Part shown: piece after piece, positions 7,917 to 16,879 of the stretch
Numbering within the stretch: position 1 is the first letter of the stretch
Layout: each line of letters starts with the position of its first letter
Assembly (NCBI RefSeq): GCF_963675305.1
Contig: NZ_OY776147.1
Span: 372,001-436,000 of the forward strand
Source of the DNA: an uncultured Hyphomonas sp.
GTDB taxonomy: Bacteria; Pseudomonadota; Alphaproteobacteria; Caulobacterales; Hyphomonadaceae
DNA length: 64,000 bases
Direction of reading: 5' to 3'
Position numbers and translations under genes: made by a program
Notes under the pieces: model-generated
The model's input: only the letters and a program-made list of their open reading frames with translations
Database searches by the model: none
Told to the model about the DNA's origin: nothing

Positions 7917-7946
7917 TTGCGAACAAGATGAGAACAAGATAGGAAC
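7917..7946 (+). promoter_or_regulatory. Two overlapping LexA (SOS) operators across a promoter
   Basis: GAAC occurs at 7921-7924, 7932-7935 and 7943-7946, each 11 bases apart, giving GAAC-N7-GAAC twice in a row with a shared middle half-site. GAAC-N7-GAAC (or its complement GTTC-N7-GTTC) is the LexA site of alphaproteobacteria. A promoter-like TTGCGA (7917-7922) and TAGGAA (7940-7945), spaced by 17, is covered by the operators, so LexA binding would block it. The 122-residue gene at 7972 is the target. Confidence 0.75.
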
Positions 7947-7971
7947 ATGCTCATTGGAACGGAGCATGAAC

Positions 7972-8337
7972 ATGAACATCTCAGTCAGTTTTCGGGGACG
8001 CTCTGGCAAGGCATGGGACTTCCAGCGTGTTCCAAAAGACGCCGCATGGGCCCGCAGCCCGGGCGCCGTCATCTTCGCAGCCCCCGATTCGTTCGGCTGG
8101 CGCATCATCCGCGTGATGGAGCTGACCGGCCGGCCGCATGACCTGCAGCCGATCTGGGCCCTGGCAGAGGCGGAACGCTATGGCGCGACGGCCGTGTTCC
8201 TGGCCCTCGAATTCGATGCCCGCGAACGCAAATGCATGGTCGCCGACATCGAGGAGGGTTTCAGCCCGGTCTGCCTCAATCCGCGCGAGGTTCCGGAAGT
8301 GCAGGCGGCGCCGGTCGCAGCAACCCTCGCCGCCTGA
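7972..8337 (+). CDS. Hypothetical protein, probable SOS-regulated gene
   Basis: I do not recognise this 121-residue protein. It begins with a short beta-like MNISVSFRG segment, has an aromatic and positively charged middle (GWRIIRVMELTGRP) and an acidic stretch (ADIEEGFSPVCL), and ends in an alanine-rich tail. It has no signal peptide or membrane helix and is likely cytoplasmic. Of two close ATGs (7966 and 7972) the second is chosen, because GGAG at 7961-7964 is spaced 7 bases before it. Two overlapping LexA operators stand just upstream, so DNA damage probably induces it. It converges on the VWA lipoprotein gene with a 6-base gap. Confidence 0.7.
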   Translation: MNISVSFRGRSGKAWDFQRVPKDAAWARSPGAVIFAAPDSFGWRIIRVMELTGRPHDLQPIWALAEAERYGATAVFLALEFDARERKCMVADIEEGFSPVCLNPREVPEVQAAPVAATLAA

Positions 8338-8343
8338 TTCCAA

Positions 8344-10044
8344 TTATTGCTCGGGCGCAGGCCGGTTCAGCGCCGCCTGCGCCTCAGCGGTTTCCGCCAG
8401 GCGGGTCAGCTCGATGAATTCCGCGCGGTAGCCGAATTCGTCCTCGCCTTTGGCACCTGCCGCGAGGTTGCGGATCTCTTCCCAGCCAAAGCCGCTGCCG
8501 AGATCCTCGCCGCCGCGCAGCATTTCCCCGAACCCGGCCACCGCCGTCGCAAAGCGCACCCATTGCGGGGCAGCTTCCAGGCTGTCTGCCGTGTCGGTGT
8601 CGGTCACGGCATGGGTCAGCAGGATGGAGTCCGGCTCGCCCGGCGGCTTGTAGCGCAGTTTCACGAAGGCATATTCGCCGGACTTCCGGTCGCTGGCATT
8701 GGCGGCATCGCCATAGCGCAGCGGATCGATCTGGGCGGCGGCCGACCCAACGGGGGTGATGTCGTAGATCGCGGTCACGCTGGCGCCTGCGCCGATGTCG
8801 CCCGCATCCACCTTGTCATTGTTGAAGTCGGCCCGGTCGAGCATGCGGGTCTCGTAGCCGATCAGGCGATACTCGGCGACGCGGGCCGGATTGAACTCGA
8901 CCTGGATTTTCACATCGTCGGCAATCGGGAACAGGTTTCCGCCGAGGTCGTCCGCCAGCACTTTGCGCGCTTCGCTCAGCGTGTCGACATAGGCCGCCGT
9001 GCCGTTGCCCGTCTGGGCGATCTTCTGCATCAGCGCATCATTGTAATTGCCGCGCCCGAAGCCGAGGACAGAGAGGTAGATGCCGCTTTCGCGTTTGCGC
9101 GATACGAAGTCTTCCAGCTGTTCGGAGTCGGTGATGCCGACATTGAAGTCGCCATCGGTCAGCAGCATGACACGGTTCACGGCGTCTTCCTTCAGGCCCT
9201 GTTCGGCCAGCGAATAGGCAAGCCGCAGGCCTTCGCCGCCCGCGGTCGAGCCGCCGGCGCGCAGGTTTTCAAGGGCGGCGTAGATCTTGCGCTTGTCGCT
9301 GACGGGCGTCGGCTCCAGCACTTCGCCGGCCGCACCCGCATAGACCGCGATGGAGATCGTGTCGTCCGGGTCCATTTCTTCCAGCATCAGCTTCAGGGCT
9401 TGCTTGGCCAGCGGCAGCTTGTCTTCCGAATGCATGGAGCCGGAGACATCCACCAGCAGCGTCAGATTCACCGGCGGGCGGGCGTCGCGGTCGATGTCTC
9501 GGCCCTGGATGCCGATCTGCATTAGCTGGCGTCCTTCCGCGAAGGGGGAAGGGGCAATCGTCACATAGGTGGCGAACGGGTCGGCGCCCGCTTCCGGCTG
9601 CGGATAGGTATAGTCGAAATAATTGATCATTTCCTCGATGCGCACGGCATCCTTCGGCGGCAGCACGCCCTGTTTCAGGAAACGGCGCACATTGGCGTAG
9701 GAGGCTGTGTCGACATCGATGGAGAAGGTGGAAACCGGCTCCTCGCTGACCAGTTTCACCGGGTTCGGATCGACATCTTCATACTTGTCGCGGAATTCCG
9801 GTTCCGGCGCCATCATCGCAGGCGGGGGCGGGGCGGCGGCATAATCACCTGCGCTCTTGGCGCCGGTCATGGCCAATCTCTGCTCGGCTTGCGCCACGCT
9901 TGGCGGCGGGGGTGGGGGCGCGGGCGGCGGTGGCGGCGTTTGAGCAATCTCGGTCGCACTGCCGCCTGTTTCATTGGCGCATCCTGTGAGCAGCGCTGCC
10001 GCTGCCACACTTGCCATCACCAGTCCCAAAGTTCTGTTGCGCAT
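8344..10044 (-). CDS. von Willebrand factor type A lipoprotein, YfbK-like
   Basis: A 566-residue predicted lipoprotein. A signal peptide ends in the lipobox LLTGC with Cys22. A proline run follows (about 37-49), then the N-terminal domain found before VWA in this family (about 70-180), a VWA domain with the metal-ion site DVSGSM near 198, and a C-terminal DUF3520 region from about 380 onward. VWA lipoproteins of this kind bind partners or scaffold envelope complexes; the partner is unknown. It lies 104 bases downstream of the DUF885 gene on the same strand. Confidence 0.88.
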   Translation of the reverse strand: MRNRTLGLVMASVAAAALLTGCANETGGSATEIAQTPPPPPAPPPPPPSVAQAEQRLAMTGAKSAGDYAAAPPPPAMMAPEPEFRDKYEDVDPNPVKLVSEEPVSTFSIDVDTASYANVRRFLKQGVLPPKDAVRIEEMINYFDYTYPQPEAGADPFATYVTIAPSPFAEGRQLMQIGIQGRDIDRDARPPVNLTLLVDVSGSMHSEDKLPLAKQALKLMLEEMDPDDTISIAVYAGAAGEVLEPTPVSDKRKIYAALENLRAGGSTAGGEGLRLAYSLAEQGLKEDAVNRVMLLTDGDFNVGITDSEQLEDFVSRKRESGIYLSVLGFGRGNYNDALMQKIAQTGNGTAAYVDTLSEARKVLADDLGGNLFPIADDVKIQVEFNPARVAEYRLIGYETRMLDRADFNNDKVDAGDIGAGASVTAIYDITPVGSAAAQIDPLRYGDAANASDRKSGEYAFVKLRYKPPGEPDSILLTHAVTDTDTADSLEAAPQWVRFATAVAGFGEMLRGGEDLGSGFGWEEIRNLAAGAKGEDEFGYRAEFIELTRLAETAEAQAALNRPAPEQ

Positions 10045-10148
10045 GATTGTCCTCCACCTGCGTCTCGATCATGACAGAATGGCAAGGTGGTCGTGGCGGG
10101 AATTAGGCGGTGTTGGGACAATTCGGGCAGAAGCCGGAATTTCCGGGC

Positions 10149-12029
10149 CTATTTGCGGATCTTCGCCGTGTACCAGCGCGCGATATCTTCCTCGAGAATC
10201 GAGAGAGGCCGCGGGCCCCCGGTCAGGATCGTGTCGTGGAACTCGACGAAATCGAAATCCGGCCCCAGCACGCGCTCAGCCCGTTCGCGCAGGTCCAGTA
10301 TCCGCTTGCGGCCGATCCAGTAGGCCGCCGCCTGGCCAGGCCAGACCGTATAGCGATCGACCTCCTGAGCCATCGGGCCTTCCGGCTGGCCGGTCACGGT
10401 CACGAGATAGTCGATGGCGTCCTGCCGGGTCCACTGCATGCGGTGGATGCCGGTGTCGGCGACGAGGCGCGCCGCACGGAACAGCATGGACTGGAGATAG
10501 CCAACCCTGGCCAGAGGATCGTCATGGTATAGTCCGACATCGTCCGCCAGAGTCTCGGCATAGACACCCCAGCCCTCGCCATAAGCCACGTTCCAGATCA
10601 TCTGCCGGATCAGCGGCAGGCGGGCCTGTTCGGCCGTCAGCGCGCTTTCCAGATGGTGTCCCGGAACCGTCTCGTGGAAGACCAGCGTTGCCAGCGTAAA
10701 GGCCGGCCAGTCGGTCATGTCGGCGAGGTTGATTTCGAACAGGCCGGGCGCGGTGCCGTTGGCCGGAGCGGCGGAATAGAAGGCCGCCGGGGCAGAAGCT
10801 TCCAGGAATTCCGGCACGGCGCGCAGGGCGACTTTCGTGCGCGGCACGGTCGAGACGATGCCGGGCAGGGCGGCTTCAGCCCGGTCGAGATAGGTCTGCA
10901 TCAGGGCCAGCAGGGCAGCGCGGCCCTCCGGCGTCGCATCGAAGATCTGGTCCGGCTCTGCCGACAGCAGCGTCAGACGCTCCGCTGCGCTGCCTTCGGT
11001 CAGGCCCGCTTCGAACAGGGCGAGCTCCAGTTCCGCCGTCAGCCGGTCCACTTCGCTGAGGCCCAGCACGTGCAGGTCTTCGGCGGAGATGCCCTGATCG
11101 GTGTAGGCCTGCAGGGCGGAAGTGTAATAGGCGTCGCCATCGGCCTGCTGCCACACGCCGGGCTGCGAGGGCGCATCGGCCTGCAGCGCGGTGAACGCGT
11201 CGGCAAGGTGACGGTAGGCAGGCTGGATCTCCTGACCGACAATGCGTTTCGCGCGGGTCAGGATGTCCTCGGCCTCTTCAAGGCTGATGTCTTCCGGTCC
11301 GGACAGCTGGCTTTCCAGGGTCGTGATCAGGACATGCGTGTCGGCCGGGCCTTCGGCGAATTTCAGCGCGACGTCGCGCATGCGGCCCAGAATGAAGTCG
11401 GGCGGCACAATGCCGGACCGGGCATCGGCTTCAAGGCGCCGGCGCTCGTCCTCCATCGCGTCTGCAAACTGGGCGAGCCGGTCGACATAGGCACGCGCCT
11501 CGGCGGCAGACCGCACCGGGTGGGCCCGGCTCAGAAGGTCCGGCACGTCGATATAGGCGCCGCGCATATGATCCATCACATAGGGATAGGAGACACCCAG
11601 ACCCGTCTGGCCGTGACCGGCGACGAACAGGGATTCGGCAGTCTCATAGGCGGCGGTGACCGTATCGAGGTGGCGGGCCTGCGGGCTGCCCTCGGCAGGG
11701 CGGGGGGTGGCAGCCAGGACTTCCAGGATTTCCAGCCGGCTGACCCGGCGCCGCTCATAGGCCGCCTGCGACCGGTCCGTCAGATAGCGGTTGAACGGGT
11801 AGCCGACGGCGTCTTCGGACAGGCCGAGCCGCGTGGCGAGTTCCGGATCGGCGGCCAGTTCCGTCATCGCAATCGATTGCAGCGTCTGGTCCACTTCGCG
11901 GGCGATGCGCCGGGGCGTGCCGGCATCATCGACCTGCGGACCGCAGGCCGCGAGAGAGGCTCCGGCGGCGAGCCCGGCAAGCACGCTGCGGCGGCGGATC
12001 AGAAAACGCGTGTCAGACGTGGATTTCAT
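10149..12029 (-). CDS. DUF885 family lipoprotein, probable metallopeptidase
   Basis: A 626-residue DUF885 protein. The N-terminus carries a Tat-like RRRSVLAGLAAGASLAAC with a lipobox cysteine, so export by the twin-arginine route and lipidation are likely. The family motif HETVPGHH is at about 452-459, where the His-Glu and His residues may bind a metal. DUF885 members are considered zinc peptidases, but substrate and activity are not established for this one. It lies upstream of the VWA lipoprotein gene on the same strand. Confidence 0.87.
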   Translation of the reverse strand: MKSTSDTRFLIRRRSVLAGLAAGASLAACGPQVDDAGTPRRIAREVDQTLQSIAMTELAADPELATRLGLSEDAVGYPFNRYLTDRSQAAYERRRVSRLEILEVLAATPRPAEGSPQARHLDTVTAAYETAESLFVAGHGQTGLGVSYPYVMDHMRGAYIDVPDLLSRAHPVRSAAEARAYVDRLAQFADAMEDERRRLEADARSGIVPPDFILGRMRDVALKFAEGPADTHVLITTLESQLSGPEDISLEEAEDILTRAKRIVGQEIQPAYRHLADAFTALQADAPSQPGVWQQADGDAYYTSALQAYTDQGISAEDLHVLGLSEVDRLTAELELALFEAGLTEGSAAERLTLLSAEPDQIFDATPEGRAALLALMQTYLDRAEAALPGIVSTVPRTKVALRAVPEFLEASAPAAFYSAAPANGTAPGLFEINLADMTDWPAFTLATLVFHETVPGHHLESALTAEQARLPLIRQMIWNVAYGEGWGVYAETLADDVGLYHDDPLARVGYLQSMLFRAARLVADTGIHRMQWTRQDAIDYLVTVTGQPEGPMAQEVDRYTVWPGQAAAYWIGRKRILDLRERAERVLGPDFDFVEFHDTILTGGPRPLSILEEDIARWYTAKIRK

Positions 12030-12138
12030 GACAGTTTTTTACTTCGCTCTCACTGCAGTTCACGCTGGTTCGGGAGTTGTAGCCAGTGTTTATTTCCGGT
12101 AGGCAAACGCCCAATTATCCCAGATCGGAGAGACACAC

Positions 12139-12939
12139 GTGAACACGCCTCCCGCAGCAGGCCAACCGGCCCTTACAGGTCAGGTCCTTTTCTACAAGCA
12201 GCCGCAGCCGCTGTCTCCGGAAGAACATGCCGGTCTCGGCGTCAAGCAGATCGACCAGCCGTTCGGCTTCATGCGCGAAGCGCACGCCATCCCGGTGACC
12301 GTCACGGAATTCGGCCTGTGCGCCAGTTCTTTCCCGGTGATCTTTGTCGGTGATGACCGCACGCCGGTTGCCGTCATGGGCATCCGTCAGGGCCAGAACC
12401 TCTATGTCGGCGAAGATGGCCGTATCGTGGAAGACTATTACGTGCCGGCCTTTGCCCGCCGTTATCCATTCGTCTTCGCCTCGGATGATAATTCCGATCG
12501 CCTGATCCTCTGCGTCGACCGCCAGGCGCCGATGGTGACCAACCAGCCGGAAGTGCCTTTCTTCGAGAATGGCCAGCCGACCAAGTTCACCAATGATGCG
12601 ATTGAATTCTGTAAGGAATTCGAGCGTCAGCGCCGGGCAACATCCGATTTCGTGAAGATGATCCGCGATCTCGACCTGTTCGAGCAGAAGACGGTCACCT
12701 TCCAGCCGCGCAATCCGGACGGCACCGAAGCCGGCCCGCCGCAGAAAATCGCGGACTATTGGGCGATCTCCGAAGAGCGCTTCAATGCGCTTCCGGACGA
12801 CAAGTTCATGGAACTGAAGAACAATGGCGCCATCGGTGCTGTCTATGCGCACATGGTGTCGCTGCTGAACTGGCAGCGCGTCATCCAGCGCGCCATGCGC
12901 ATTCCGGTGTCTCCGAACCCGCAGCCGGCCAACGTCTGA
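12139..12939 (+). CDS. SapC family protein
   Basis: A 266-residue SapC-like protein. The pattern FYKQPQPLSPEEHAGLG at the start, the PFGFMREAHAIPVTVTEF block, and FEKQ-type helical C-terminal residues fit the family, which is named for a Campylobacter surface-layer cluster. It has no signal peptide, so it is probably cytoplasmic here, and its role in proteobacteria is unclear. The GTG at 12139 has GGAG 8 bases upstream. A strong terminator follows directly. Confidence 0.8.
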   Translation: MNTPPAAGQPALTGQVLFYKQPQPLSPEEHAGLGVKQIDQPFGFMREAHAIPVTVTEFGLCASSFPVIFVGDDRTPVAVMGIRQGQNLYVGEDGRIVEDYYVPAFARRYPFVFASDDNSDRLILCVDRQAPMVTNQPEVPFFENGQPTKFTNDAIEFCKEFERQRRATSDFVKMIRDLDLFEQKTVTFQPRNPDGTEAGPPQKIADYWAISEERFNALPDDKFMELKNNGAIGAVYAHMVSLLNWQRVIQRAMRIPVSPNPQPANV

Positions 12940-12965
12940 TCGGTACACATTGCGCAACAAGATTG

Positions 12966-12994
12966 AAGGCGGCCTTTCGGGGCCGCCTTTTTTC
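12966..12994 (+). terminator. Intrinsic terminator after the SapC gene
   Basis: AAGGCGGCC (12966-12974) pairs with GGCCGCCTT (12981-12989) around the loop TTTCGG and is followed by a T run, the usual rho-independent shape. It ends the SapC transcript before the DsbD-like gene. Confidence 0.9.
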
Positions 12995-13099
12995 TTGCAG
13001 CGGAGAGGCATGAACTGCCTTCACGCTTCCGCGAGGCCCTTCTTTCGTAAGACATTTGCGGGCATATGGGCGGCAACTCCAAGAAACCGGACCTGCCCG

Positions 13100-15193
13100 A
13101 TGAAGTTTTCCGCCTGCCTGGCTGCCCTGTTCAGCGCCCTGTTTGTCTTCCTTCCGGCCGCCACTGCTGCGCCTGTCGATGCGGGCCATGCGCGGGTCGA
13201 ACTGATCTCCGAGCGCGATGCTGCCCTGCCGGGCGAGACCGTCTATGCCGCGCTGAAAATGGATCTCGACGATGGCTGGCACGTCTACTGGCGCAATGCC
13301 GGGGATGCGGGCCTGCCGCCCCAGGTGCTGGTCCAGCCTGCCAGCGACATCCGCCCCGATGCGGTGGGGGACATCGTCTGGCCGGTGCCGCACCTGCTGC
13401 CGGTCGTGGAAGGCGAGATCATGGACTATGGCTATGACCATCAGGTCGTCCTGCCATTCCCGATCACCATTCCCGACAATGCCATGGGGCCGGTGACGCT
13501 GGACGTCATCGCCGACTATCTGATCTGCGAAGACACCTGCGTGCCGGAACAGGCGCATGTGAAGCTGACGCTGGAAACGGACCAGGCCGCGGAAAACATC
13601 CGCAATGGCGAACTGATCGGCAAATGGATCGCGAAAAGTGACGTGCCGTTTCCGGGGGAGGCGCGCGTCCTCAAGAAGAACCTCGACTGGTCGCTGAGCC
13701 TCCGCATGGATGGCGGCTTCGGCAAGGTCCGGTCGATCCGCTTCTTCCCCTATGGCCATGACATCCTGCACCCGGCGAGCCAGCCGGTGGAACTCGGCCG
13801 CCACGGGGCCACCCTGTCGCTCAGCGCGGCGGACATCACGGCCGTGTCGAAGCCGCTCGAAGGGGTCATCGTCATCGAGCAGGACGGCGGCGGGCGTACC
13901 GGCTACCGCATCAGCGCTGCTGAAGGCGCGCCTCTGCCGGATACGAGCGGCCTCGGCCCGGCCGGCGGCATGCCCGGCCTGGAAGTCGCGGCGTGGAAAC
14001 TGATCCTGCTGGCCATTCTCGGCGGCCTCGTCCTGAACCTCATGCCCTGCGTGCTGCCGGTCCTGTCGATGAAGGCGTTCGGCATGGTGTCGGCCGTTTC
14101 CAGCGGCCAGGCCGGGGAAGTGCGCCGTCACGGCATCTGGTATACGGCCGGCGTGCTGATCTCCTTCGCGGTGCTGGCGGCGGTCATCGTGGCCCTGCGG
14201 GCGGCGACCGGGCCGATCACGCTGGGCTTCCAGCTGCAGAGCGCGCCGGTCGTGGCGATCCTCGTCCTCGTCATGTTCGCGGTTGGCCTCTGGCTGATGG
14301 GCATGTTCGAGCTGGGCACCTCGCTCCAGAATCTGGGCTCCGGTCTTGCGGACAGGGGCGGAGATGCAGGCGCCTTCTTCACGGGTGTTCTGGCAGCCGT
14401 TGTCGGCTCGCCCTGTGTCGGCCCGTTCCTGGGCGTCGGCCTCGGCGCGGTGATGGGGCATTCCGCCCCGGTCGTGTTCGCCTTCTTCATCGCCATGGGC
14501 TTTGGCCTGGCGCTGCCCTTCCTTGTGCTGAGCTTCGTGCCGAACCTCTACCGGCTGCTGCCGCGCCCCGGAAAGTGGATGGACACGCTGAAACAATTCT
14601 TCGCTTTCCCGATGTTCCTGACCGCGGCCTGGCTGGCCAAGGTGCTGGGCGATCTGGCCGGGTCCGGCGCCGTGGCCTGGACCGCTGCCGGCGCGGTTGC
14701 CATCGCCTTTGCCGCCTGGCTGTGGCAACGCGAGACCCGCCTGCCGCGCATCCTCGCCGCCGTGACGCTGGCGCTGGCCGTGTATGGCGTGACCGAACGG
14801 GCCATGGCACCAGCCCCGGCCATTGGCGGCTCCTCCGCCTATGCCGCGAAATATGAAGCCGGGACGTGGAGCGCCGGCGAAGTCCAGTCGATGATCGCCG
14901 AAGGCCGCCCGGTCTTCGTCGACTTCACCGCCAGCTGGTGCGCCACCTGCCAGGTGAACAAGGCGACGACGCTGAAATCCAAACCCGTCCACGAATTTTT
15001 CGAGACGAATGACGTCGCCTTCCTCGTGGCTGACTTTACCCGCAAGGACCCGGCGATCGCGGCGGAACTGGCGCGGCATCAGCGCGCAGGCGTTCCGATG
15101 TATCTGTGGTATCCTGCCGGTTCAGAGACGCCGCAGGTTCTGCCCGAGATTCTCAATCCGGGCCTTGTCACCAGCCTGCCGGTCAATCCCTGA
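13100..15193 (+). CDS. DsbD/ScsB-like thiol:disulfide reductase
   Basis: A 697-residue membrane protein that should carry electrons from cytoplasmic thioredoxin to periplasmic thiol proteins. A signal peptide (about 1-23) leads to an immunoglobulin-like N-terminal domain. The central DsbD transmembrane domain follows, with redox cysteines in MPCVLPVLSMK near 317 and SPCVGPFLG near 438. The C-terminal thioredoxin domain has WCATC near 613-617. The N-terminal region resembles ScsB more than E. coli DsbD. It is followed 33 bases later by a periplasmic redoxin, a likely partner. The ATG at 13100 is chosen because the encoded peptide is a clean signal sequence. Confidence 0.9.
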   Translation: MKFSACLAALFSALFVFLPAATAAPVDAGHARVELISERDAALPGETVYAALKMDLDDGWHVYWRNAGDAGLPPQVLVQPASDIRPDAVGDIVWPVPHLLPVVEGEIMDYGYDHQVVLPFPITIPDNAMGPVTLDVIADYLICEDTCVPEQAHVKLTLETDQAAENIRNGELIGKWIAKSDVPFPGEARVLKKNLDWSLSLRMDGGFGKVRSIRFFPYGHDILHPASQPVELGRHGATLSLSAADITAVSKPLEGVIVIEQDGGGRTGYRISAAEGAPLPDTSGLGPAGGMPGLEVAAWKLILLAILGGLVLNLMPCVLPVLSMKAFGMVSAVSSGQAGEVRRHGIWYTAGVLISFAVLAAVIVALRAATGPITLGFQLQSAPVVAILVLVMFAVGLWLMGMFELGTSLQNLGSGLADRGGDAGAFFTGVLAAVVGSPCVGPFLGVGLGAVMGHSAPVVFAFFIAMGFGLALPFLVLSFVPNLYRLLPRPGKWMDTLKQFFAFPMFLTAAWLAKVLGDLAGSGAVAWTAAGAVAIAFAAWLWQRETRLPRILAAVTLALAVYGVTERAMAPAPAIGGSSAYAAKYEAGTWSAGEVQSMIAEGRPVFVDFTASWCATCQVNKATTLKSKPVHEFFETNDVAFLVADFTRKDPAIAAELARHQRAGVPMYLWYPAGSETPQVLPEILNPGLVTSLPVNP

Positions 15194-15226
15194 ACCAGGC
15201 GGTAAACGCGCGAACACGAGAGACGC

Positions 15227-15877
15227 ATGATCAATCTCAACCAGCGGAACCTGTCGCTGGCTGCCGGTATGGCGGCCGCAGTCGCCCTGACAGCGGGCGC
15301 CCTGATTGCCTCTACAGCACGCGCTGAAACCGGGCTTCCGGTTGGCCAGCCAGCGCCGGACTTCACGGCCACGGACACCCATGGCGAAGAGGTCTCCCTG
15401 TCGGACTTTTCCGGCCGCACGGTCGTGATCGAATGGACCAATGAAGGCTGCCCCTTTGTGCGCAAGCACTATGCCCAGCCGCCCGGCAACATGCAGGGCC
15501 TGCAGGCGGATGCGGCCGCCGATGGCACGGTCTGGCTGACGGTGATCTCGTCGGCGCCGGGCATGCAGGGCCATGTCGATGCGGAGGCAGCAAATCAGTG
15601 GACGGAGGAGCATCATGCGGCGCCGGCCCATATCCTGCTGGATCCGGATGGCACGCTGGGCCGCCTCTACAAGGCCAAGACCACGCCGCACATGTTCGTC
15701 ATCGGCCCGCAAGGCCGGGTCGTCTATCAGGGCGCGATCGACTCCCTCGCGTCGGCCAATGTGGCCGATATCTCCACCGCCACCAATTATGTGCGTGAAG
15801 CCCTGACCAGCCTCACAGCGGGCGAACCGGTCGGCGTCAACGCGACCAAGCCCTATGGCTGCTCGGTGAAATATTAG
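15227..15877 (+). CDS. Periplasmic redoxin-domain protein (peroxiredoxin-like)
   Basis: A 216-residue thioredoxin-fold protein with a cleavable signal peptide (about 1-33, ending near ARAE). The core begins PVGQPAPDFTATDT. The active region EGCPFVRKHY has a single Cys in the position of a peroxidatic Cys. The C-terminus ends YGCSVKY, a second Cys that may act as a resolving partner. This fits the PRX-like AhpC/TSA subfamily. Its position directly after the DsbD-like gene suggests that DsbD keeps it reduced in the periplasm. Confidence 0.8.
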   Translation: MINLNQRNLSLAAGMAAAVALTAGALIASTARAETGLPVGQPAPDFTATDTHGEEVSLSDFSGRTVVIEWTNEGCPFVRKHYAQPPGNMQGLQADAAADGTVWLTVISSAPGMQGHVDAEAANQWTEEHHAAPAHILLDPDGTLGRLYKAKTTPHMFVIGPQGRVVYQGAIDSLASANVADISTATNYVREALTSLTAGEPVGVNATKPYGCSVKY

Positions 15878-15936
15878 GCGCGCCAACGCAATTGCCCCAT
15901 TGATCCACAGGGCGCACAGCCCTAAAGGCGCGCGTC

Positions 15937-16428
15937 ATGCTTCAGATTGTGCCCGAAAATCCAGATCTGCACGCCGAGGCGATCGAAGACCTCTTCGACC
16001 GCACCTTCGGCCCCGGCCACTTTGCCAAGACGGCCGAGCGGCTGCGCGAATACTCGCATTCCTTGCCGGAGATCAATCGCGTCGCCGTGCTGGACGGGCA
16101 GGTGATTGCCGTCTGCCGTGTCTGGCCGCTGGTTGTCGGGCCCGCCCGGGACCGGGCGCTGTTCTACGGGCCGGTCGCGGTCGCCCCCTCACACCGGGGT
16201 AGCCGCCTTGGCCTGACCGTGACAGGCGAGGCGCTGGAGGCCGGAAAAGACGCTGGCTGGCCCGCCGCCATCCTGATCGGCGCGCCCAGCTATTTCGGCG
16301 AGATCGGCTTTACCGTCACACCAAAGAACCAGCTGCTGTTTCCCGGCCCGCAGGATCAGGCGCGCGTCATGGTGAAAGACCTCGCCGGGGATGCCAGCAA
16401 GCTGTCTGGCCTTGTCACCGCGCCTTAA
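15937..16428 (+). CDS. GNAT family N-acetyltransferase
   Basis: A 163-residue acetyltransferase of the GNAT fold. The acetyl-CoA-binding region APSHRGSRLGLTVTGEALEAG carries the R-x-x-G/S-x-G/L arrangement near 86-105. Later, GAPSYFGEIGFTV is the beta-bulge typical of the YhbS-like subfamily. The acceptor is unknown. The stop codon overlaps the stop of the convergent MAPEG gene within a shared TTAA. Confidence 0.85.
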   Translation: MLQIVPENPDLHAEAIEDLFDRTFGPGHFAKTAERLREYSHSLPEINRVAVLDGQVIAVCRVWPLVVGPARDRALFYGPVAVAPSHRGSRLGLTVTGEALEAGKDAGWPAAILIGAPSYFGEIGFTVTPKNQLLFPGPQDQARVMVKDLAGDASKLSGLVTAP

Positions 16429-16817
16429 GTGACCGCGTACCAGATGCAGGCGCCGGTCGTGACCAGCATGACGATCAGCGTGATCAGCGTGCCAAACATG
16501 CGGCCCGGGCTGCCGCCGGATGAGCCGCCAAGCCCGATGGCGTGCAGGATCCGTCCAATCAGGAAACTCGCGCCAAGGCCGTGGATCAGCAGGACCGGGG
16601 CCGATAGCGCGCCGAGCCCGATCAGGCCGAGCAGAACGACCGGCACGTCCTCCACTGCGTTGCCCTGAACCCGCAGGCTGCGCTGCATCGCTTCATTGCC
16701 GCCATCGCCAAAGCCGACCTTGTGCTTGGTCCGCACCCGCCCGACATTCGCCTTCAGCAGCAGCATGAACAGGCAGAATAGACCGGCATAAAGCACGGCC
16801 GCTTGCATCGATGTCAT
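16425..16817 (-). CDS. MAPEG family membrane protein
   Basis: A 130-residue membrane protein with four hydrophobic helices, as in MAPEG proteins (membrane-associated eicosanoid and glutathione metabolism). The N-terminal helix is followed by RTKHKVGFGDGG, a loop seen in bacterial members, and then LRVQGNAVEDVPVVLLGL. Glutathione-dependent detoxification is a family-level suggestion. It follows the serine hydrolase gene on the same strand at about 60 bases. Confidence 0.85.
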   Translation of the reverse strand: MTSMQAAVLYAGLFCLFMLLLKANVGRVRTKHKVGFGDGGNEAMQRSLRVQGNAVEDVPVVLLGLIGLGALSAPVLLIHGLGASFLIGRILHAIGLGGSSGGSPGRMFGTLITLIVMLVTTGACIWYAVT

Positions 16818-16879
16818 TTATCAGTCCTCCCTTTATGGGGAGGAGCATAGTCTGGTTTGCCGGGCTTACGGAAGTGATT

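Noticed and set aside
8347..9525. Large plus-strand frame opposite the VWA lipoprotein gene
   Set aside because: It is the antisense of a gene with a clear lipobox, MIDAS and DUF3520 region; the composition is typical of a shadow frame.
12058..12071. GTTC-ACGCTG-GTTC direct repeat before the SapC gene
   Set aside because: The spacing is 6 and not 7, so it does not fit the LexA operator of alphaproteobacteria.
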